Shown here piece by piece: positions 1-5,525 of a stretch of 8,096 bases of DNA; within the stretch, counting starts at the first letter, position 1; each line of letters opens with the position of its first letter. The stretch lies in the NCBI GenBank assembly GCA_031268255.1, contig JAIRXO010000027.1, forward strand, positions 1-8,096, read 5' to 3'. Source of the stretch: Spirochaetaceae bacterium (GTDB lineage Bacteria; Spirochaetota; Spirochaetia; Treponematales; Breznakiellaceae). A model generated the notes under the pieces. The model was not told where the DNA came from, ran no database searches, and saw nothing but the letters and a program-made list of their open reading frames with translations. Position numbers and translations under genes: made by a program.

Positions 1-2037
1 GTCGGTATAAAGGTTCTCCGCGTCCTCTACTCTGGGTTTGCGTATGCTTGCCTCGGTAATGCCGGAAAAGAGCCCCACCCCGATAAAGGGATTTATGGTG
101 GCTATGGGGGCGCCGATAAACGAAACCAGCACCGAAAGGGGATGTCCCAGGGCGAGAAGGGTGCCAAGCGCGGCCAATGATCCGTTGAGCAGCACCCAGT
201 GGAGGAGCAGGGAAAGGCTTATCGCGCCGCCCCGGAAAAAACCCGCCGCGATAAGCGCCACGATGAGAAGGGGAATCAAAACGCCCAGAAACTTCGAGAG
301 GGCCGACGGGGCGGGTATGCTTTCGAGCTTTTCCAGGTTCTCCTCCCCGCCGCTTCCGGCCAGGCGTTCCAGTTGGGAACGGACTCCCGCCAGGTGGCCG
401 GCGCCAAGTATGGCTACGGACTTCCTGCCGCCTGAGGACCAAATCTTTGCCGCGAGGTAGCGGTCCCGCTCGTCAATGAGGGTCTCCTTGACCGAAGGCA
501 GGTACTCGGCAAGCTCATGCATCATGCCGTCCAGCTCATTCCGCTTTTTAAGATTCTCGATTTCTTCGGCACTGAGTTTTTCCGTGGTAAAGGCGCTCGA
601 AACAAGGGAAGAAAGGAGTTTTGCCTTGCTCCAGAAACCGCAGCGGCCCCAGGCCCTGCGAAGCGTTATCTGCACTTCCCGGTCGCAGAAGGTATAGGGA
701 ACGCCCAGTTCCCTGGCAGCGTCCACGGCGGCGCACATTTCCTCACCGGGCTTTACGCCGAGTTCCATGCCCAGGCGGCGCTGAAACGAAGAAAGCACCA
801 GGTTTGCCAGGAGGAGGAAACCCCTGCCTTCCCTGAACACCTTGACCACATTAAGGCTTTCCCAGTTATCTTTTTCTGTCATTGCCGTATAACGGCCCTG
901 GTCCAGTTCCACACAGACCATATCGGGCTTGTTTTCCCGTATGGTCTTTCCGGCTTCGTCTATGCTTTCCCTGGAGACATGGGCAGTCCCCACAAGGATT
1001 ATTTCCCTGCCGCCGAGTTCAAGCCTTACTTGATTGTCTTTCAATTTGCGCTCCTGAGCGTTTCTGAATGCCTTTGCAAAACGCTGAAAAATTTCGCCCC
1101 TGCTGATTCTGAGGGAAACATCAAGGGCGCCGCCGGCCATGTGATCGTGGCCGCCGCCTGCCCCTATGTCCTTTAGGGCTTCCCGCACTATCTTCGCCGC
1201 GGAAATGCCCTGATCACGGCTCCGTACCGACACATGGTGGTCTTTGCCCTTTATTTCTACAATCACGGTAACGGTGATTTCCCTGAGCCTGAGAAAAAAA
1301 TCCGCCAGTATGGAAATCAATTCCTGGGAGCAGTCGACGGTAAGATGGGTAAAAAAAAGACTGCCTTCTATCTTCGAGTTGTTTACGGCCATGGTTAAAA
1401 CAGGGAGGTCGGCCTTGCAGAGCGAAGTCTTGACGATTCTTGAGGCGCTCTGCCAGTCGCCGGTAAAGAACAGGCGGTAAAACGCGTCAAGGTCATCCCT
1501 GCTTACCTGGCGGGAAAGAAAGTCCGTGTCCATTTCTATACCCATAAGAATGGCGGTGGCTACAGCGGAAGGCGGAACAAGGCCCGCCTCTTTCCAGTAA
1601 GCGGCAACCATGGCCGAGGAAGATCCGTAATCAGGCCGCACATCGATAAAGGGACAATCAGGCGGCGATGAGTTGCCGTGATGGTCTACTACCCCCGCAA
1701 GGAAACGTGTCGCCTCCCTGGCGTTGGCGTTGGCCGGATTGCCGTCCACGATAACGCAGGGGCAGTTGACCAGCTCCGGCGGGGCCATGTCATCAGTTAC
1801 CTGCGCAAGGGGAATGGCAAGTTCATGAATCATGGTGGTAAGGGAATGGCTGCGTATCTCTCCCCGGTACAGTATCGAAGGGGTAAATTCAAAATGACCA
1901 AGAAGTTCCGCAAGCGCAAAAGCCGCCGCTACGGCGTCATGATCGGGAAAATCATGGGTCTGGATAACTACCTTTCCGCCGTCTGACTTGGCCTTTAGGA
2001 TTTCCTTGAGTTTTGAAAAACCGGATAACTCTTCCAT
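1..2037 (-). CDS. DHH/DHHA1 phosphoesterase fused to TraB-family membrane protein (3' end beyond window)
   Basis: One uninterrupted frame of 679 codons runs from the ATG at 2037 to the left edge, so the C terminus is missing. Residues 1 to about 335 form a DHH-DHHA1 phosphoesterase. Motif I has H28, D32 and D34; motif II has D98; the DHH triad is D118-H119-H120; motif IV is MDTD with D170; the DHHA1 GGGH is at 294-297. All metal ligands expected of the NrnA/RecJ-type superfamily are present, so it is probably an active Mn-dependent hydrolase of short oligonucleotides or cyclic-dinucleotide products; the substrate is not deducible. Residues about 340-679 form a TraB/PrgY domain: GTAHVS at 350-355, VELD at 376-379, GAGH at 545-548, then hydrophobic segments near 583-601, 606-630 and 634-659, with TINP (647-650) and an EASIRKP stretch typical of TraB. 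TraB proteins are usually separate and of unclear biochemistry. The start overlaps the upstream TPR gene stop (TAATG), implying translational coupling. No stop separates the domains. Confidence 0.88.
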   Translation of the reverse strand, partial: MEELSGFSKLKEILKAKSDGGKVVIQTHDFPDHDAVAAAFALAELLGHFEFTPSILYRGEIRSHSLTTMIHELAIPLAQVTDDMAPPELVNCPCVIVDGNPANANAREATRFLAGVVDHHGNSSPPDCPFIDVRPDYGSSSAMVAAYWKEAGLVPPSAVATAILMGIEMDTDFLSRQVSRDDLDAFYRLFFTGDWQSASRIVKTSLCKADLPVLTMAVNNSKIEGSLFFTHLTVDCSQELISILADFFLRLREITVTVIVEIKGKDHHVSVRSRDQGISAAKIVREALKDIGAGGGHDHMAGGALDVSLRISRGEIFQRFAKAFRNAQERKLKDNQVRLELGGREIILVGTAHVSRESIDEAGKTIRENKPDMVCVELDQGRYTAMTEKDNWESLNVVKVFREGRGFLLLANLVLSSFQRRLGMELGVKPGEEMCAAVDAARELGVPYTFCDREVQITLRRAWGRCGFWSKAKLLSSLVSSAFTTEKLSAEEIENLKKRNELDGMMHELAEYLPSVKETLIDERDRYLAAKIWSSGGRKSVAILGAGHLAGVRSQLERLAGSGGEENLEKLESIPAPSALSKFLGVLIPLLIVALIAAGFFRGGAISLSLLLHWVLLNGSLAALGTLLALGHPLSVLVSFIGAPIATINPFIGVGLFSGITEASIRKPRVEDAENLYTD

Positions 2038-3536
2038 TACGACTCGGTAAGGCCCCGCGCTTCCAGGGCTATGGTGTTGAGTTTCCATTCAAGAAGGCCC
2101 CGGCGGTCCATGTCCCGCACCAGAATATAGTACCTGTCCGCCAGGGAAGCGTTTCCCCGTATGGTGTAATACTCGGCAAGATAATAAAGCATACGGGCTT
2201 TCTTGTCGATATTTTGCTCCCTGTCTATGCGCACCGCTATGTCAACATCGTTGCCCTGGTCATGGTAAAGCCTGAGTACCGCCCATTCAATGCTGTCGCG
2301 GGGCACGGTCCTGAGAACCTCGGCGAGAAACCCTTTGGCACTGGCGGGACCCGCGGCCTTCATCCAGTTCGCGGCGATAAGAAAGGGATAACTTATGTTC
2401 GCGGTATCCTGTTTGTAGGCTTCGATAAAGGCGTCCCTGGCCTCGGCCCAGCGGCCACCGCGTATTTTAAGGATACCCAATCCCTCATAGGCAAAATAAT
2501 AATCGGGCCTGAGCGCGGTAAGCGTCTCATAGTCTTTCTCCGCCCCGGCATAATCCCCAAGGTCATCCCTCAGGCCCGCGGTATACACATAGGCGAGAAA
2601 ATTTTCCGGCTCCAGCGCCTGGGCCCGGTCAAATTCCTCAAGGGCTTCGTCAAGGCGCATAAGCTCAAGAAGAGCCGCGCCCCGGTCTATACTGGTCCAG
2701 TAATTGCCGGGGTCAAGGGCCTTGGCCCTGTCAAGGTCCTCAAGGGCCTGATGGGGGAACCCTTCTTCCTTGTAAATCCTGGCCCTTTCCACCAGGGGCA
2801 GGGCCCAGGAAGGGTTAAGTCCAATGGCCCGGGTAAAAAGCTCAACAGCCTTTCGCGCGTCATTGTTCCGGCGGTACAGGACCGCCCTGCCCACCAGGGC
2901 CTCGCCATGGTCAGGATTGCCGCCCAGGGCCCTGTCATAGTAGGACGCGGCGTCGCTGTAGGACCTGGCGATCATTGCCATATTGCCCAGAGACGCCAGG
3001 GCGTCGCTGTTTTCAGGATCAACGCGGACGAGGCGTTCCAGCAGCGCCCTTTCTTCGCCTGTCCTGCCCAGAGAGGCTTCCAGATTGGCCAGTATGAAAA
3101 GCGCGTCGCTTTGCTCCGGTTCGGCGGAAAGGATATCCTCTATAATAGAACGGGCGGCGGCGGACCTGCCCGCGGAAATCAGCACCGACGCCTTGAGGAG
3201 CCGTATGTCCGGTTTCGCGGCGTCTCCTTCGTTTATGCGGTCAAAAAGAACCAGCGCCCCGTCAAAGTCCCCCCGGACAAGGTGTTCCGCAGCCGCGGCA
3301 AGAATATCATCGGTGGCCGCAGGTTCTGATCCAGAGATTTGCATATCCCCAGGGGAACCAGCGGAACCGGAATCAGCGGCGCCGGCGCCAGAGGAGCCTT
3401 CGCCGGCTTTTTGCGGACCAGCGGCGCAGGAAAAAAAGAGCAGCGCCGCCGCCAGAAGAAAAACAGGCCGTCCCGCCCTGAACGCGCCCCGGACTGAGCC
3501 GGGTCTTTTGTTTACCGGAAAAATGTGATTATCCAT
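2037..3536 (-). CDS. TPR-repeat lipoprotein
   Basis: The product is 499 residues from the chosen ATG. It has a basic N terminus, a hydrophobic core and a lipobox ending in FFSC (C37), so it is probably exported and lipidated. A Gly/Ser/Ala/Pro linker of roughly 35 residues follows. About nine tetratricopeptide repeats then cover residues 77-380; they are recognisable by recurring Ala-Leu pairs and Pro near the end of each 34-residue unit (for example ALEDLDRAKALDPG and ALEEFDRAQALEPE). The last 120 residues are helical without clear repeat signatures. TPR arrays are protein-interaction scaffolds, so a role in assembling or holding an envelope complex is reasonable, but the partner is unknown. 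ATG at 3536 is chosen because AAAGGAG lies just upstream; an in-frame TTG at 3557 would add seven residues but has no good ribosome-binding site. The TAA stop overlaps the next ATG by one base, so this is the first gene of an operon with the DHH-TraB gene. The family is clear; the specific function is not. Confidence 0.9.
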   Translation of the reverse strand: MDNHIFPVNKRPGSVRGAFRAGRPVFLLAAALLFFSCAAGPQKAGEGSSGAGAADSGSAGSPGDMQISGSEPAATDDILAAAAEHLVRGDFDGALVLFDRINEGDAAKPDIRLLKASVLISAGRSAAARSIIEDILSAEPEQSDALFILANLEASLGRTGEERALLERLVRVDPENSDALASLGNMAMIARSYSDAASYYDRALGGNPDHGEALVGRAVLYRRNNDARKAVELFTRAIGLNPSWALPLVERARIYKEEGFPHQALEDLDRAKALDPGNYWTSIDRGAALLELMRLDEALEEFDRAQALEPENFLAYVYTAGLRDDLGDYAGAEKDYETLTALRPDYYFAYEGLGILKIRGGRWAEARDAFIEAYKQDTANISYPFLIAANWMKAAGPASAKGFLAEVLRTVPRDSIEWAVLRLYHDQGNDVDIAVRIDREQNIDKKARMLYYLAEYYTIRGNASLADRYYILVRDMDRRGLLEWKLNTIALEARGLTES

Positions 3537-3539
3537 ATA

Positions 3540-3546
3540 CTCCTTT
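3540..3546 (-). promoter_or_regulatory. Ribosome binding site of the TPR lipoprotein gene
   Basis: The minus strand reads AAAGGAG, followed by only three bases (TAT) before ATG at 3536. The spacing is tight but the match to the anti-Shine-Dalgarno sequence is strong. It decides the start at 3536 over the in-frame TTG at 3557, inside whose extra codons this site would lie. Confidence 0.6.
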
Positions 3547-3638
3547 ATCGTATACAATCATCGCCGCTTGGGCAAGTTGAAAAGACCACGCTTCGCGCGG
3601 TGCTTGCGGATAAGGCCCGCATAGGGTAAGGTATACCA
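3547..3638. other. Divergent intergenic region between TPR operon and membrane-protein gene
   Basis: About 90 bp separate two divergent genes, so promoters for both must lie here or just inside the genes. A weak minus-strand sigma70-like pair (TTGCCC at 3575-3570, 17 bp, TACGAT at 3552-3547) exists, but it would start transcription almost on the ribosome binding site. No convincing plus-strand promoter was found. The palindromic hexamer GTATAC occurs at both ends (3550-3555 and 3631-3636), the second just before the plus-strand start codon. No terminator or RNA gene is visible. Confidence 0.4.
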
Positions 3639-5525
3639 ATGCGAAAGGCGATATTCCCGCGTTTTGTGGGCCTTCTCCTTTTATACTCATGCATCCTCGC
3701 CGTTCTGGTGCTTGTTCAGTTTTCCCGGAGGAGTTCTTTTACCCACAGAATGGGGGACCTTGTGGTACGGGGTTATTACGCGGACAGTTCCGCCGAAACT
3801 GAGGCGGACGGCTATGCCCTTGACGGCGAGGCCAGCGTGTACTTCGGCGGCATAGAATTCAGGGTATCAGGCGACGACGGCCTTGTCATGACCGGAAAAG
3901 ACGGGGAACCGGTCAAACTGTTCCCCTCCTCCATGTACCTTGGCGAAGAAGCGGTCCGTTTTGGCTTTTCGGGAGAACTAAGCCTGGAATTCGGCATACG
4001 CCAGGGCGGAGGCGGGCAGGAACTCAGAATACAGGGGGAACTTCCCCCGGACATGGACGCTGTCGAAATCCCTTTCAGGCCGCTGAGGTCCTCCCGTTCG
4101 GGAGACGGCGCCGACGGGCAGTTTGTCATTGCCTCGGCGGGAAAGCGTTATGCCTTTACCAACACCGATCTTGACGAGGCAAGGCGGCGGCTTGTGCTTT
4201 CACCGGCGAGACCCGGCGCCTATTACGGACTCATTCCCGAACAAAAGCCTTTCAATGTTGAAGATTATATACTTTCCGACGCACGGGACAAACAGAGTTA
4301 CGACGCTGTTTTCCTCAGGTGGCGCGACCAGGCTTTTTCCCTCTGGAGCCGTACCATAGGCAGCAGCCCTTCGGAAAAAACTGTTACCGCCTATCTCGGC
4401 GAATCCCTTTACCGGGGGAATTACCGGAACGCCGTGGCGTCCATACCCGCGTCGTTTCTTAACGGCGGCCAGCGGAGCCACTATTCATCGGCGTACCTTG
4501 GAAGGCTCGACCTGGCCCTGAGGTCCATAGCGGCAAGCGACAGGGAATTCCTGAGCAGGGTTTCGCGTCTCATCAGCGAAAGGTCAGCGGACTTTCTTGG
4601 CGAAAGTCATTTGGTATACAACCTCTCGGTACGGGGAGCGGAAAGTTTTATCAATGACGGCGTAGAACTTCTTAAAGCCCTGGACATCGAGACCATCAGG
4701 CTCGAGGACCTTCCCGGCGTTTTTGAGGGCTGGGCCGACTGGCGGACCCTGTACGCGGGAAGGGAGAACCCCTTTGACCGCCTCATCGGCCGGTCCTGGC
4801 TTTTGCTGTCTGAAGCGATACAGAAGTCCCTCACCGGCGACATGGTTCTTGTGGTGCGGAACAACGAGGCTGATACCGAATACAATCTCCGCCTGGGCCG
4901 CGCCCTTGCCTCCTACGGCGAAGCGGCGGGCAGGGACGACTGGGCCTCTGTGGGGCGTTCACTGCTTATAACGGTACTCAATCTCTCAGGCGACCCCGGC
5001 TCGGCGCCGGTAAAAATACGCTTTAATCCCGACGGCAGCCTCCAGAACACCGCCGAAAACCGCGTGGACCTGGCAAGCCTCTACTCCATCATGGACAGCG
5101 GCGACTACAGGCCCCGGGCACTGGCCGCGGGAAGCCCCGGTATATGGACCTGGACCGCCGCTTCTTCAATCTCGTCGCGGAATACCCGGGAGGCCCTTGA
5201 GATTGCCGTTACCTTTCCAGCCGGGGAAACCCATTACATGATCATACGGGGCGTGCGGCCCTTTGCCAAAATACAGCTTTACAACATTGATTACCGTACC
5301 GATCCCCAGTTTGAACGCTATGATTCCTCAGGCTGGGCCTATTCGGCATCGGAACAGACTCTCATCATCAAGATGAAGCACAAGACCCAGGTGGAATATG
5401 TAAGAATTTTTCACCAGGCGCCCAGCGCATCGCCCGCTAACGCGCCGCCTGCTAACGCATCACCCGCCAGCGTGCCGCCTGTCCCGCCGCCTAGTCCGCC
5501 AGTTCAGAACACGCCGCTTCCATAA
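3639..5525 (+). CDS. Membrane-anchored protein of unknown family with Pro/Ala repeat tail
   Basis: I do not recognise the family. The 628-residue product starts with a short basic segment and one hydrophobic helix (about residues 9-28), so it is probably an inner-membrane-anchored protein with the rest outside the cytoplasm. Cys18 in LYSC could be read as a lipobox, but hydrophobic residues continue for ten positions after it, so I prefer an uncleaved anchor. Residues about 38-200 are rich in alternating hydrophobic and polar residues and glycine, suggesting a beta-rich domain. Residues 200-480 look mostly helical with Trp/Tyr-rich stretches, and about 500-592 is beta-rich again. The last 34 residues are a Pro/Ala/Ser tail built from pentapeptide repeats. 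ATG at 3639 has AAGG at 3627-3630 with an 8-base gap. It diverges from the TPR lipoprotein operon, which may hint at a shared envelope role. Its 3' end overlaps the convergent GatB-asparaginase gene by 35 bp. Confidence 0.85.
   Translation: MRKAIFPRFVGLLLLYSCILAVLVLVQFSRRSSFTHRMGDLVVRGYYADSSAETEADGYALDGEASVYFGGIEFRVSGDDGLVMTGKDGEPVKLFPSSMYLGEEAVRFGFSGELSLEFGIRQGGGGQELRIQGELPPDMDAVEIPFRPLRSSRSGDGADGQFVIASAGKRYAFTNTDLDEARRRLVLSPARPGAYYGLIPEQKPFNVEDYILSDARDKQSYDAVFLRWRDQAFSLWSRTIGSSPSEKTVTAYLGESLYRGNYRNAVASIPASFLNGGQRSHYSSAYLGRLDLALRSIAASDREFLSRVSRLISERSADFLGESHLVYNLSVRGAESFINDGVELLKALDIETIRLEDLPGVFEGWADWRTLYAGRENPFDRLIGRSWLLLSEAIQKSLTGDMVLVVRNNEADTEYNLRLGRALASYGEAAGRDDWASVGRSLLITVLNLSGDPGSAPVKIRFNPDGSLQNTAENRVDLASLYSIMDSGDYRPRALAAGSPGIWTWTAASSISSRNTREALEIAVTFPAGETHYMIIRGVRPFAKIQLYNIDYRTDPQFERYDSSGWAYSASEQTLIIKMKHKTQVEYVRIFHQAPSASPANAPPANASPASVPPVPPPSPPVQNTPLP
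5433..5492 (+). repeat. Four degenerate 15-bp tandem units encoding PANAP-type pentapeptides
   Basis: Four consecutive in-frame 15-bp units encode PANAP, PANAS, PASVP and PVPPP at residues 599-618 of the plus-strand membrane protein. The first two share the core GCTAACGC exactly, and later units diverge. A shorter related PSAS stretch precedes them. The array ends at the stop codon of the convergent gene (5491-5493). It looks like a small coding minisatellite giving a flexible, proline-rich tail. Confidence 0.7.

Noticed and set aside
517..1176. Plus-strand open frame opposite the TraB part
   Set aside because: The minus strand carries conserved TraB and DHHA1 motifs throughout; this frame is a shadow.
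2013..3329. Long plus-strand open frame (438 codons) opposite the TPR lipoprotein
   Set aside because: It lies antisense to a gene with clear TPR repeats and a lipobox; GC-rich codon usage leaves the opposite frame open. The translation is rich in Gly, Pro, Arg and Lys with no domain.
3537..3557. Seven-codon extension of the TPR gene from TTG at 3557
   Set aside because: The AAAGGAG ribosome binding site lies inside these codons and fits ATG at 3536; nothing suitable lies upstream of the TTG.
3547..3575. Minus-strand TTGCCC/TACGAT promoter for the TPR operon
   Set aside because: Both boxes are weak matches and the predicted start would fall on the ribosome binding site; kept only as a remark in the intergenic entry.
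3684..3692. Lipobox-like LYSC in the plus-strand membrane protein
   Set aside because: The hydrophobic stretch continues well past the Cys, so a transmembrane anchor is more likely than lipoprotein cleavage.
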